From contig NZ_JAKWFK010000003.1 of NCBI RefSeq assembly GCF_029522115.1, forward strand, positions 248,001 to 312,000: a stretch of DNA of 64,000 nt. Direction: 5' to 3'. The translations under genes and the position numbers were made by a program. Below the pieces are notes generated by a model that had not been told where the DNA came from, searched no databases, and was given only the letters and a program-made list of their open reading frames with translations. Source of the DNA: Trinickia sp. Y13. GTDB lineage: Bacteria; Pseudomonadota; Gammaproteobacteria; Burkholderiales; Burkholderiaceae. This document shows positions 27,399 to 37,130 of this stretch, piece by piece. How positions within the stretch are numbered: position 1 is the first letter of the stretch; each line of letters starts with the position of its first letter.

Positions 27399-28301
27399 GT
27401 GTCGCGCTTCAAGCAAATCGAAACGTTCGTTGCCGTGGCGGCAAAGGGCAGCCTGTCGGCCGCGGCTCAGGCCGAAGGCGTGGCCCCGGCCGTGATCGGC
27501 CGGCGGTTGGACGCGCTCGAAGAGCGGCTTGGTGTGAAGTTGCTGGTGCGCACGACGCGCAAACTCTCGCTGACGTTCGAAGGCTCTGCGTTCCTGGAGG
27601 ATTGCCAGCGGATCGTCAACGACATGCAGAACGCCGAAGCCAGCGTCTCGGCGGGCGGCGTCAAGGCGAGCGGCCATGTGCGCGTGTCGGCGCCGGCCGG
27701 TTTTGGCCGTAAGCACGTCGCGCCCTTGATTCCGGCATTCGCGTCGGCGCATCCCGAGGTATCCGTGGCGCTCGATTTGTCCGACCGCATGGTCGATCTC
27801 GTCAACGAAGGCTTCGACTGCGCCGTGCGTTTCGGCGAATTGCCCGATTCCTCGCTCGTGTCCCTGCGGCTCGGCGAGAATCGCCGCGTGTGCGTCGCCG
27901 CGCCGGCTTACCTCACCCATCGCGGGACCCCACGCACGCTGGCCGATCTCGCTCATCACAACTGCCTGGCGCTCGCAGCCGGGGTCAACCAGCAACGCGG
28001 CTGGACTTTCCAGCAAGAGGGCAAGATCGTGTCGATCAAAGTCTCGGGCACGCTGGAATGTTCCGATGGCGCCGTGCTGCATGACTGGTGCTTGGCGGGC
28101 CATGGCCTGGCATGGCGCTCGTCCTGGGAGGCGGGGGAGGACATTGCGGCGGGCCGCCTCGTGACCGTGCTCGACGCCTTCGCCGCACCGCCGATCGGAA
28201 TTCATGCGGTGTTTCCGCAACGGCGGCATCTGCCGTTGCGGGTGCGGCTGTTTCTCGATTTCCTCAAGCATACCTATGAGCGTCCCGGCTACTGGCAATA
28301 A
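27399..28301 (+). CDS. LysR-family regulator beside the glyoxylate-shunt genes
   Basis: A 300-residue LysR protein. The start chosen is GTG 27399 (MSRFKQIETFVAVAAKGSLSAAAQ), which gives the usual LysR beginning with AAGGGG nine bases ahead; TTG 27378 would add seven residues. The helix-turn-helix covers about 18-40. The effector domain begins near SGHVRVSAPAGFGRKHV. It is divergent from the HAD gene, with an AT-rich gap that would carry its operator, so the HAD-aceB unit is its likely target. The PEVSVALDLSDRMVDLVNEGFD segment is common in the family. Confidence 0.88.
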   Translation: MSRFKQIETFVAVAAKGSLSAAAQAEGVAPAVIGRRLDALEERLGVKLLVRTTRKLSLTFEGSAFLEDCQRIVNDMQNAEASVSAGGVKASGHVRVSAPAGFGRKHVAPLIPAFASAHPEVSVALDLSDRMVDLVNEGFDCAVRFGELPDSSLVSLRLGENRRVCVAAPAYLTHRGTPRTLADLAHHNCLALAAGVNQQRGWTFQQEGKIVSIKVSGTLECSDGAVLHDWCLAGHGLAWRSSWEAGEDIAAGRLVTVLDAFAAPPIGIHAVFPQRRHLPLRVRLFLDFLKHTYERPGYWQ

Positions 28302-28476
28302 CGACCGATCGTCACTGAGGCGGCGACCGTGCGGGCGGGTTTCCGATATGCGGACTCACCCGAGGCGCCGCCATCGGTAGGCCAACGCCGCACTACAATC
28401 GATCAGGGCAGCGCTCGCGCAGCGAGGCCGCTTAGCCATTGCCCAGCGGCGAACATCCATCGACGAGGCAGGCGCC

Positions 28477-28911
28477 ATGTTCAAGCACATCCTGGTCCCA
28501 ACTGACGGTTCGGATCTCTCCAAGAAAGCGATCGACGGGGCGATCGATCTCGCGCGCACGGTCGGTGCGCGTATCACGGCCTATGCATGCTTGCCGCAGT
28601 ACCCGTATTCGCCGTTTTCGGAAGTCGTCGTCGAGCAGCCCGCCGATTTTCTAGCGCGCAGCGAACGCGAAGCGCGCGAGCATCTCGACGAAATCGAAGC
28701 GGCTGCGCGTCTCGCGGGCGTACCCTGCAGCAGCCAAACGAGCGTCCATCCTTCCGCGTATCTGGGCATCATCGAGGCGGCCGAGAGCGGCGGATGCGAC
28801 GTCATTTTCATGGCCTCGCACGGCCGCAAAGGGCTTGGCAGCTTACTCATCGGCAGCGAGACGCAGCGCGTGCTCACCCATACCAAGATTCCCGTGATCG
28901 TCTACCGCTGA
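28477..28911 (+). CDS. Universal stress protein, UspA family
   Basis: A 144-residue ATP-binding stress protein. It begins FKHILVPTDGSDLSKKAIDGAIDLA, the family start, and has the G-x2-G-x9-G(S/T) ATP loop in HGRKGLGSLLIGSETQRVL, ending KIPVIVYR. Such proteins act as dimers in the cytoplasm during starvation or energy stress. It is alone between the LysR gene and the convergent aceA. The strong hairpin at 28962-28990 serves as its end. No binding partner is suggested by context. Confidence 0.92.
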   Translation: MFKHILVPTDGSDLSKKAIDGAIDLARTVGARITAYACLPQYPYSPFSEVVVEQPADFLARSEREAREHLDEIEAAARLAGVPCSSQTSVHPSAYLGIIEAAESGGCDVIFMASHGRKGLGSLLIGSETQRVLTHTKIPVIVYR

Positions 28912-28961
28912 TTCGGCGCGTTCGATCGAAGGCGTTTGCGGCGCACTGGGTTTAAACGTCA

Positions 28962-28990
28962 GGCCCCGCATGCATCGCGCATGCGGGGCC
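28962..28990. terminator. Perfect 12-bp GC hairpin between converging uspA-like and aceA genes
   Basis: GGCCCCGCATGC (28962-28973) pairs with GCATGCGGGGCC (28979-28990) with a five-base loop. No T-run is on either side, so it is a probable shared stop or 3'-end stabiliser rather than a textbook terminator. Confidence 0.6.
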
Positions 28991-29027
28991 CGCGTCCCTC
29001 CCTGGTCCCCTGTGCTGGTTCTATTGC

Positions 29028-30332
<1,305 letters not shown>

Positions 30333-30656
30333 GGTGTGGCTCCTTGTTGCCTGAAAGAGAGAAGACAGCGATCTCGTTTGTCGCGACGTTCTGTGGCGCG
30401 AACTCTTATATAAGAGTCTAGGCAATGTGAAGCCGGGAGGGTATCGGGAATTTGATGTTTTTATATATCTTTTAATTGTGAAAAATCAAATAGTTACATA
30501 ATTTATATCGCAATACGAAATGACATTTTCCATCCCGCAACGACCAGCGTTGTGCCACGCAACACAGATTTTTACGACGCAAAAGGGTTTTTCGTATCGT
30601 GAAATTGGGGCGCGAAGGTTTGTGCGGGCACCGGTACAGGCCTAAACCTCGAGGCG
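30333..30656. other. AT-rich control region upstream of aceA
   Basis: The 324 bases between aceA and the rhlE terminator hold no gene. The part at 30430-30560 is strikingly AT-rich for this genome (runs of TTTTTATATATC and AATTTATATCGC), as expected for a regulated promoter or a nucleoid-protein site. No exact operator was identified. Confidence 0.55.
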
Positions 30657-30691
30657 AAAAAAAACCGGAGCGGGTTTAACTCCGCACCGGT
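30657..30691 (-). terminator. Terminator of the RhlE-type helicase gene
   Basis: On the minus strand CCGG-x-GCGG pairs with CCGC-x-CCGG around a short loop, followed by eight T residues (plus-strand A-run 30657-30664). Confidence 0.75.
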
Positions 30692-30746
30692 TCTCGTCCG
30701 CTCGACTCAGCTTCCGCCTGCTATGGGCGGCGCGAGCCTCTCTGTA

Positions 30747-32300
30747 TCAGCCGCTACGGCGTGCGCCGCGCTGGCCGTCGCTGCGGCGGCCTTGGTAGCC
30801 CTCGCGAGCACCGAAGCCCTCGCGCGGGCCATTCGAGTTGCGGGCGCCCCAGCCACCGCTGCCGCCGCGCTTTTCGCCGGCGCCGGTGCCGGCGCTCGCG
30901 CCACGCGAGGCGCCGTTCGAGCCGAAACGGCGGCCGCCGTTATTGCCACCCGGACGGCCACGGCCGTTGCCGTTGCCGCTTCGGGCAGGCGGCGCCTTGC
31001 GCGGCTCGAAGCCTTCGATGACGTTGACCGCCAGCGGCGTACGCACGAAGCGCTCGATCCGTTTGAGCGCGCCTTGCTCGGCGTGATGCACGAGGCTCAC
31101 GGCGATGCCCGAGCGCCCGGCGCGGCCTGTACGGCCGATACGGTGCACGTAGTCTTCGGCGAATTTCGGCAAGTCGTAGTTGAAGACGTGCGTGATGCCG
31201 GGGATGTCGATACCGCGAGCGGCGACATCGGTCGCCACGAGCACGCGCACGCGGCGCTCGCGCAACGCGCGGACCGTGCGGTTGCGCGCGCCTTGCGGCA
31301 GGTCGCCGTGCAATGCGGCCGAAGAGAAGCCGGCGTCGGCGAGGCGGCCCGCCAACTGATCGGCATCGCTCTTCGTGGCCGTGAACACGATGGCCTGGTC
31401 GAGCGCCGAATCGCGCAGCAGATGATCGAGCAAGCGATCTTTGTGATCGCGGTCGTCGACGTAATGGACCGTCTGCGCGATGTTCGTGCGCGATTCCATC
31501 CGCTGAACAATCTCGATGCGCTCGGGGTCCTTCAGCAGGCGGCTCGTCAGCGAACCGATCTTGCCGTCCAGCGTGGCCGAGAACAGCATCGTTTGGCGCG
31601 AGGCGGGCGTAGCGGCGACGATCGTCTCGATGTCGTCGATGAAGCCCATGTCGAGCATGCGGTCGGCTTCGTCCAGCACGAGCATTTGCAGTTGCGACAG
31701 GTCGATGCGGCCGCGCTCGAGATGGTCGAGCAGGCGGCCCGGCGTTGCCACGAGGATTTCCGGGTTCTTGGCGAGCAACGTCAATTGCTGGCCATAGGCC
31801 ACGCCGCCAAGAATGCTGACCGTGCGCAAGCGACGCAGATGCTTGCCGTAGGTCGATGCGGCCGTCGTGACTTGCATGGCGAGCTCACGCGTGGGCGTCA
31901 GCACGAGCAAGCCCGGCTGCGCCACGGGCGGGCCGCGGCGCGGGCGGCGCTCGCCGCCGGCTTCGCGCGGCTGCCCAGCTTGGTTTTTTTGCACTTGGGC
32001 GAAACGTTCGATCGCCGGCAGCATGAAGGCTGCGGTTTTGCCCGAACCCGTGGGGCTCGAGACGAGCAAATCGCGGCCCGCGATGGCGGCCGGAATGGCG
32101 CGCTCTTGCACGGGCGTGGGTGCGGCATAGCCCGCTGCCGTCAGCGCCGAAAGGATTTCGGGCGACAGGCCTAGCGAGGCGAAGGTCGGGCCGGAGGGCG
32201 TTTCGACGGCCGGCTCGATCGCGGTAGCGGCATCGGCGGGCAGATCGAGAGCGCGATCGGCGATAGCGGTCAACGGGCTGGTTTCAAAGCTCGAAGTCAT
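30747..32300 (-). CDS. rhlE: DEAD-box ATP-dependent RNA helicase, RhlE type
   Basis: A 517-residue RNA helicase. The Q motif is FASLGLSPEILSALTAAGYAAPTPVQ, Walker A SPTGSGKT, motif Ia PTRELAMQV, DEAD box LVLDEADRML, SAT motif FSATLD, and motif VI HRIGRTGRAG. The C-terminal 80 residues are a Gly/Arg/Asn-rich tail (RPGGNNGGRRFGSNG and similar), an RNA-binding extension usual for the family. It acts in ribosome biogenesis and RNA turnover. A long 5' region of about 300 bases separates a TATAAT at 32605-32610 (minus) from the ATG. Confidence 0.93.
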   Translation of the reverse strand: MTSSFETSPLTAIADRALDLPADAATAIEPAVETPSGPTFASLGLSPEILSALTAAGYAAPTPVQERAIPAAIAGRDLLVSSPTGSGKTAAFMLPAIERFAQVQKNQAGQPREAGGERRPRRGPPVAQPGLLVLTPTRELAMQVTTAASTYGKHLRRLRTVSILGGVAYGQQLTLLAKNPEILVATPGRLLDHLERGRIDLSQLQMLVLDEADRMLDMGFIDDIETIVAATPASRQTMLFSATLDGKIGSLTSRLLKDPERIEIVQRMESRTNIAQTVHYVDDRDHKDRLLDHLLRDSALDQAIVFTATKSDADQLAGRLADAGFSSAALHGDLPQGARNRTVRALRERRVRVLVATDVAARGIDIPGITHVFNYDLPKFAEDYVHRIGRTGRAGRSGIAVSLVHHAEQGALKRIERFVRTPLAVNVIEGFEPRKAPPARSGNGNGRGRPGGNNGGRRFGSNGASRGASAGTGAGEKRGGSGGWGARNSNGPREGFGAREGYQGRRSDGQRGARRSG

Positions 32301-32678
32301 GAGAATCCTAAGAAGACGTCAAAGATACGTCGGCGCCAATCGGCATTACCCAAGTCGTCGGATTCAGCATGCAAGAGGAACGCGCGCAAATCGAAAAACG
32401 GGGGCAGCTCGCGAATCGATGCGAGCTTTTCGTTAGAAGCTGTATCGGGTACGGGACGCCGCTATGGCATCGCCGCCAGCCTGGTATAAGACGGCCTGTA
32501 AGGGCCTAGGCGGAAGGGGACAGGTTCTAAACTGGATTGGAGCAAAACGCTACGGTAGCGCATTACATCCCGGCTTGTTACCGGCAGGTGACGCGCAAGC
32601 CGCCATTATACGAGGTTTTGCTGCGCTGCGCCACTACGGCGTGGCTCAAGCGCGAAGGGGCGCGCCGGCGCCCCGGTT
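32301..32678. other. Long leader and promoter region of the helicase gene
   Basis: These 378 bases hold no gene. On the minus strand TATAAT lies at 32610-32605, giving a leader of nearly 300 bases before the rhlE ATG. The leader contains the hairpin AGCTCGC/GCGAGCT (about 32408-32430). The -35 is weak. Confidence 0.5.
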
Positions 32679-32948
32679 CTAGGTGGCGGTGCCGTTCTTC
32701 AGCGCTTCCACGAGTTCGACGTATTGCTGCTTCGCCACGTCTTGCGCCGTGCCTTTTAACGAGGCCCACGCGTCGTACTTGTACTTGCCCACGATGTCCG
32801 TGAAGCCGGGCTTATCGCCATGCACGTCGCCTTCGGTGGCTTGCTTGAAGAGCGCATACAGACGCAGCAAGGTCATATTGCCGGGTTTCTCCGGCAACGC
32901 TTTGACGTCGACTTGGGCTTGCTCGAACTGCGTATCGACATTGCTCAT
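32679..32948 (-). CDS. Acyl-CoA-binding protein
   Basis: An 89-residue four-helix acyl-CoA-binding protein, binding long-chain acyl-CoA in the cytoplasm. The family pattern is clear: FEQAQVDVKALPEKPGNMTLLRLYALFKQATEGDVHGDKPGFTDIVGKYKYDAWASLKG, where the YALFKQAT, KPG and KYDAW residues line the acyl-CoA site. GGGAG precedes the ATG. It lies between rhlE and tsaB and faces away from the latter. Such proteins are common in Burkholderia. No partner enzyme is adjacent. Confidence 0.95.
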   Translation of the reverse strand: MSNVDTQFEQAQVDVKALPEKPGNMTLLRLYALFKQATEGDVHGDKPGFTDIVGKYKYDAWASLKGTAQDVAKQQYVELVEALKNGTAT

Positions 32949-33119
32949 GACAACTCTCCCATGCGGAAACGGTAAGGCTGCCGATCATAGCAAGCGACAC
33001 CGCCGAAAAGGTCGAGCGCTGCTTCCAAACGCGCGCGGCGAAACGGCGCGCGCCGCGCTAGTGCGACGCGCCGCATGCGGGCGTCGGAGCGCCGCGCTAC
33101 CCGCATTACAATAGCGCCC

Positions 33120-33884
33120 ATGACATCCACTGTGCTGCTTGCTCTCGATACATCGACCGAATATTGCTCGGTTGCGCTGCTTCGCGCCGAAGGGCCGTCG
33201 GCTGCTGCCGAATCGGCTTCGTCGCGCATTTGGTTCCGCCACGAGCGGACCGGGCCGCTTTCCAGTTCGCGCGTGTTGCCCGCCGTGCGCGAATTGTTCG
33301 ACGAAGCCGGCTTGACGCTCGGGCAGTGCAACGCCGTGGCCTTCGGCGCCGGACCCGGGTCGTTCACGGGTTTGCGCACGGCGACGGGCGTCGCGCAAGG
33401 TCTTGCCTTCGGGCTCGGGGTGAGCGTCGTTCCGATCAGCACGTTGCTCGTCTGCGCCGAAAGCGTGCGCCGGCGCGAGCCGTCGATTGCGCGCGTGTTG
33501 GCGGTGCTCGACGCGCGCATGGACGAAGTCTACTGGGCCGACTACGCCTGGGATGCCGCCGCCGCAGAGTGGCGCACGCTGACGCCGCCCACCCTTTCGG
33601 CGCCCGAGTCGCTGGCGGCGCCCGATGAACCGTTCGCGCTCGCCGGCAACGCCGCTCGCGCCTTCGGCGAACGGTTGGCGCTTTCCCGGCAGGCCGCACT
33701 CGTCGATCACGAAGCGTTGCCGGATGCGCGACCGCTTGCGTTCGCGGCGTTGCGCGCTTACGGCGCGGGTCGCGTGGTGGCCGCCCACAATGCCGCGCCT
33801 GAGTATGTGCGTGACAAGGTTGCTCAGACGACGGCCGAACGGATGGCCGAGCGCGCCGCGCGAGGCGGCCAGGAGGCGCGATGA
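33120..33884 (+). CDS. tsaB: tRNA threonylcarbamoyladenosine modification protein TsaB
   Basis: The scaffold partner of TsaD and TsaE in making t6A37 on ANN-decoding tRNAs. The 254 residues begin MTSTVLLALDTSTEYCSVAL, the ASKHA-fold phosphate loop. FGAGPGSFTGLRTATGVAQGLAF is the strongly conserved family signature, and VLAVLDARMDEVYWADY follows. The start at ATG 33120 fits that beginning. Its end overlaps rimI by four bases (ATGA), indicating translational coupling, as is usual for tsaB-rimI. Confidence 0.95.
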   Translation: MTSTVLLALDTSTEYCSVALLRAEGPSAAAESASSRIWFRHERTGPLSSSRVLPAVRELFDEAGLTLGQCNAVAFGAGPGSFTGLRTATGVAQGLAFGLGVSVVPISTLLVCAESVRRREPSIARVLAVLDARMDEVYWADYAWDAAAAEWRTLTPPTLSAPESLAAPDEPFALAGNAARAFGERLALSRQAALVDHEALPDARPLAFAALRAYGAGRVVAAHNAAPEYVRDKVAQTTAERMAERAARGGQEAR

Positions 33885-34372
33885 GCGGGGTGCTGCTCGC
33901 CGACCGGTATATGTCGCCCATGACGGAGGCCGATCTCGACGAGGTGGCCGCCGTCGAACGCGAAGCCTATGATTTCCCCTGGTCGCGCGGCAACTTCGAA
34001 GATTCGCTGCGCAACGGCTACTTCGGCGTTTGCATGCGGCATCTGACCGGCACGCTCGTGGGCTATTGCGTGCTGATGCCCGTCGTCGATGAAATGCATC
34101 TGCTCAACTTATGCGTGTCGCCGCAGGCGCAAGGGACGGGCGCCGGTCTCACGCTGCTGCGAGAAGCCGTGCGCATCACCCGCAGCAAACAGTTGAGCGG
34201 GCTCTTGCTGGAGGTTCGGCCTTCCAACGTGCGCGCACTGCGGCTGTACGAACGGTTCGGCTTCACCACGATCGGCCGGCGCAAAAACTACTACCCGGCA
34301 CGGCGGCATGGCCTCGAGGATGCGCTCGTGATGCGCTACACATTTGAGGAGGGCAACGATGGCGCTCGATGA
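33881..34372 (+). CDS. rimI: Ribosomal protein S18-alanine N-acetyltransferase
   Basis: A 163-residue GNAT enzyme acetylating the N-terminus of ribosomal protein S18. PMTEADLDEVAAVEREAYDFPWSRGNFEDSLRNGY is the RimI start; the acetyl-CoA loop is CVSPQAQGTGAGLTLLRE, and LLLEVRPSNVRALRLYERFGFTTIGRRKNYYP is the conserved C-terminal part. It overlaps tsaB upstream and the UDG gene downstream (14 bases), so the three are one transcript. Confidence 0.95.
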   Translation: MSGVLLADRYMSPMTEADLDEVAAVEREAYDFPWSRGNFEDSLRNGYFGVCMRHLTGTLVGYCVLMPVVDEMHLLNLCVSPQAQGTGAGLTLLREAVRITRSKQLSGLLLEVRPSNVRALRLYERFGFTTIGRRKNYYPARRHGLEDALVMRYTFEEGNDGAR

Positions 34373-35222
34373 AGCCGCGCTCGACACGCTGGGCCTGACG
34401 ACCCTTTGGGTGCGCCGGGGCGCGCCGGCCGGCCGGGGCGAGCCCTTGGGAGAGTCCGTGCCGTCGCCGCAGCAGGGGGCCGCTCAGGTCGAGGACACGC
34501 CGCCGCAAGTTATGGCGAGCTTGGCGCAAGAGACGCCGGCAGCCCGTGCGCCGCAAGGCGAAGCGACACCGCCCGCAAGCGTGCCGCAAGGCGAGGCGAC
34601 GGCGCGTGCCGTATCGATGCCTAGGGTGGAAAGCGGCGTTGCGATGCTCGATTGGGACGCGCTCGAAGCGCGCGTTTCGGCGTGCGAGCAGTGCCGGCTT
34701 TGCGAGAAGCGCACCCGAACCGTGTTCGGCGTGGGAGACCGTGCAGCCGATTGGATGCTGATCGGCGAGGCGCCAGGCGAAAACGAGGACAAGCAGGGCG
34801 AGCCGTTCGTCGGCCAGGCGGGCAAGCTGCTCGACAGCATGTTGCGAGCGGTTTCGCTCGCGCGCGGCGAGAACGTGTATATCGCCAACGTCGTCAAATG
34901 CAGGCCGCCGGGCAACCGCAACCCCGAGCCTGACGAAGTGGCGCGCTGCGAGCCGTATTTGCAGCGGCAGGTGGCGCTCGTCAAACCGAAGCTCATCGTC
35001 GCGCTGGGCCGAGTCGCCGCGCAGAATCTGCTCAAGACCGACGCGAGCATTTCGTCGCTGCGGGGCCGAGTGCATCGTTACGAAGACGTTCCGGTCATCG
35101 TGACCTATCACCCCGCCTACTTGCTGCGCAGTTTGCCGGACAAGGCGAAAGCGTGGCTCGACTTGTGCCTTGCGAGCGATACCTACCGGCAAGCCCTGGA
35201 CGAGCAACGGGCGGCGCGATGA
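34359..35222 (+). CDS. Uracil-DNA glycosylase, family 4 (iron-sulfur type)
   Basis: Removes uracil from DNA in base-excision repair. The 287 residues consist of an unusual Ala/Pro/Gln-rich N-terminal 95 and a family 4 domain. Cluster ligands are C109, C112, C181 and C197, with the 16-residue spacing of the last pair typical of the family. Motif A is GEAPGENEDKQGEPFVG (136-152) and motif B HPAYLLR (251-257). ATG 34359 has GAGGAGGGC ahead. The linker repeats PQGEAT at 65-70 and 76-81. It overlaps rimI and the DUF1853 gene. Some family 4 proteins prefer RNA or other bases. Confidence 0.93.
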   Translation: MALDEAALDTLGLTTLWVRRGAPAGRGEPLGESVPSPQQGAAQVEDTPPQVMASLAQETPAARAPQGEATPPASVPQGEATARAVSMPRVESGVAMLDWDALEARVSACEQCRLCEKRTRTVFGVGDRAADWMLIGEAPGENEDKQGEPFVGQAGKLLDSMLRAVSLARGENVYIANVVKCRPPGNRNPEPDEVARCEPYLQRQVALVKPKLIVALGRVAAQNLLKTDASISSLRGRVHRYEDVPVIVTYHPAYLLRSLPDKAKAWLDLCLASDTYRQALDEQRAAR

Positions 35223-36199
35223 GTACGCTCGAGCCGGCCGCTGCCCCAGCCGCCGCGCTCGATGCGTTGCTGCGCGTGTTGTCCGATCCGTTGGTCCGCG
35301 ACTTGGCCTGGCTGCTGTTGAGCACACCGCTACTGCGCGCCCAGCCGAGCGCGGGCGAGCTTGCCAATCCTTTCGAAAGCGTAGCCGAGATGCAGGCCAC
35401 GATCGATTGGCTGCTTGCGCTCGAGCGCGATCCAAGGCCACTGCGCGAAGCGATTGCAGGTGCGCGCGTCGTGCGTCTGGGACGCTACGCCGAATGCTTG
35501 CTCGCTTATTTCTTGCAGCATGGCCCGGCGGCGCGCCTCGTTGCCGCTAACGTCGCGCTGCGCATCGCGGGCCGCACGATCGGCGAGTGCGATTTCCTCG
35601 TCGAGACGGCGAGCGGCCGCAGGCTGCACTGGGAGTTGGCCGTCAAATGCTATTTGCATGCGCCGGGCGACGGTGGCGGCTTGTCCGATTATGTCGGCCC
35701 GAATCTGCAAGACCGCTTCGACCTCAAACTCGCGCACTTGCTCGAGCGGCAACTGCCGCTGTCTTCTCGCGAGGAGTTTGCGACGCTGGGGCACGCGGGG
35801 CCTTGGCGGCCGCAGATGTTCGTCAAAGGTTGGCTGTTCTATCGCTGGCCGGATTCGCCGCCCATTGCGCTGGCCGTCGATCCTTCGCACAACCGGGGCT
35901 TTTGGGTGACGCGTGGGCAATGGCCTGCACTGTGTGCCGCTCGTCCCGACGCGCGATGGGCCGTGTTGCCGCGTCTCGCATGGCTGGCCCCGCGGCCGGC
36001 GGTGTCGGACGATGATCTCGCCGCGACCGGATTGTCGGCGCTAGCCGCACTGGCCGAACGGCTGGCCCCGCACACCGGTCCCACGATGGTGGCTGCATTC
36101 GAACGAGAGTCGAAACTGGCCGGACCCTGGCGCGAGACGAGCCGAGGGTTCTTCGTACCGGACGAATGGCCGGGGTTGGCCAGCGGCCGCTCGCACTGA
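35219..36199 (+). CDS. DUF1853 family protein with nuclease-like core
   Basis: A 326-residue protein of the uncharacterised DUF1853 family. Its ATG overlaps the UDG stop (ATGA), so it is translated with the repair gene. Region 87-145 has the order RLGRYAECLLAYFL, then GECDFLVETASGRRLHWELAVKCYL, with E92, D125, E139 and K143. That order resembles a PD-(D/E)xK nuclease core, although the last pair is spaced E-x3-K rather than E-x-K. No signal or membrane span is present. A DNA-processing role beside UDG is a reasonable guess, not shown. Confidence 0.8.
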   Translation: MSTLEPAAAPAAALDALLRVLSDPLVRDLAWLLLSTPLLRAQPSAGELANPFESVAEMQATIDWLLALERDPRPLREAIAGARVVRLGRYAECLLAYFLQHGPAARLVAANVALRIAGRTIGECDFLVETASGRRLHWELAVKCYLHAPGDGGGLSDYVGPNLQDRFDLKLAHLLERQLPLSSREEFATLGHAGPWRPQMFVKGWLFYRWPDSPPIALAVDPSHNRGFWVTRGQWPALCAARPDARWAVLPRLAWLAPRPAVSDDDLAATGLSALAALAERLAPHTGPTMVAAFERESKLAGPWRETSRGFFVPDEWPGLASGRSH

Positions 36200-36292
36200 T
36201 TGCTCTGATCGGGTGGATTGCTTGCGCCGGGCGCGGCACGATGCGACGAGCACACCGGCTCCATCCAAAGCTGAAAAGGCGCGCGGCGGTGG

Positions 36293-37102
36293 CTACCAGA
36301 ATCGATGAAAATGATGCAGCGGCCCGATACCGCTGCCGACGTCGAGGCGTCCGCTTTCGCGCAATGCCTGGGCGAGATAGGCCTTCGCGTCGGAGATGGC
36401 GCTGAGCCAATCGGGGCGCTGCGCGCTCAGCGCGGCAATGGCCGCCGATAGCGTGCAGCCAGTGCCATGTGTATGTTTGACGGCGATGCGCTCGCCGCCT
36501 AGCCTGTGAGCGCCGCGCTCGTCGACGAGCCAATCGGGGCTTTGCGATCCGCCCAAATGCCCGCCTTTCATCAGCACGGCCTTCGCCCCCATGGCGCGCA
36601 GCGTTTCGCCATGCCGTTGCATCGTGGCTTCGTCGCCAGCCCGCTCGGGCGCGCCGATGAGCGCGGCCGCCTCGTCGAGATTGGGCGTCACGAGATCGGC
36701 CAACGGCAGCAGTTCTTCGCGCAGCGCGGTGACGGCGTCTGCCGCGAGCAGGGCGTGCCCGTTCTTCGACAGCATGACGGTGTCGAGCACCACGCGCTGC
36801 GGACGGTAGCGGCGCAGGGCCTCGGCTACCGCGCGCACGATGCCGGCGTTCGCGAGCATCCCGATTTTTACGGCGTCGATGCGGATGTCGTCGAAGACGG
36901 CGTCGAGCTGGGCGGCGACGAAGCCGGGCTCGGGTACATGAACGCTGCGCACCCCATGAGTGTTCTGTGCCGTCAATGCGGTGATCACGCTCGCTCCGTA
37001 CACGCCGAGCGCCGAAAACGTCTTCAAGTCGGCTTGAATTCCGGCCCCGCCGCCGGAATCGGAGCCGGCGATCGTTAGTGCATTGGCAATGGTGCGAGTC
37101 AT
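36293..37102 (-). CDS. thiD: Hydroxymethylpyrimidine/phosphomethylpyrimidine kinase
   Basis: Phosphorylates HMP and HMP-P in thiamine synthesis. The 269 residues begin TIANALTIAGSDSGGGAGIQADLKTFSALGVYG, the ribokinase-fold start. The anion hole and catalytic Asp lie in KHTHGTGCTLSAAIAA. VLDTVMLSKNGHALL and VTPNLDEAAALIG are typical. Length is normal. The lplT gene lies upstream on the same strand, 28 bases away. Thiamine would supply the Oxc cofactor, but no physical link is implied, since this place is common in Burkholderia. Confidence 0.95.
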   Translation of the reverse strand: MTRTIANALTIAGSDSGGGAGIQADLKTFSALGVYGASVITALTAQNTHGVRSVHVPEPGFVAAQLDAVFDDIRIDAVKIGMLANAGIVRAVAEALRRYRPQRVVLDTVMLSKNGHALLAADAVTALREELLPLADLVTPNLDEAAALIGAPERAGDEATMQRHGETLRAMGAKAVLMKGGHLGGSQSPDWLVDERGAHRLGGERIAVKHTHGTGCTLSAAIAALSAQRPDWLSAISDAKAYLAQALRESGRLDVGSGIGPLHHFHRFW

Positions 37103-37130
37103 GGCAGGCGGCTGGAACGCGGCTGTGACC

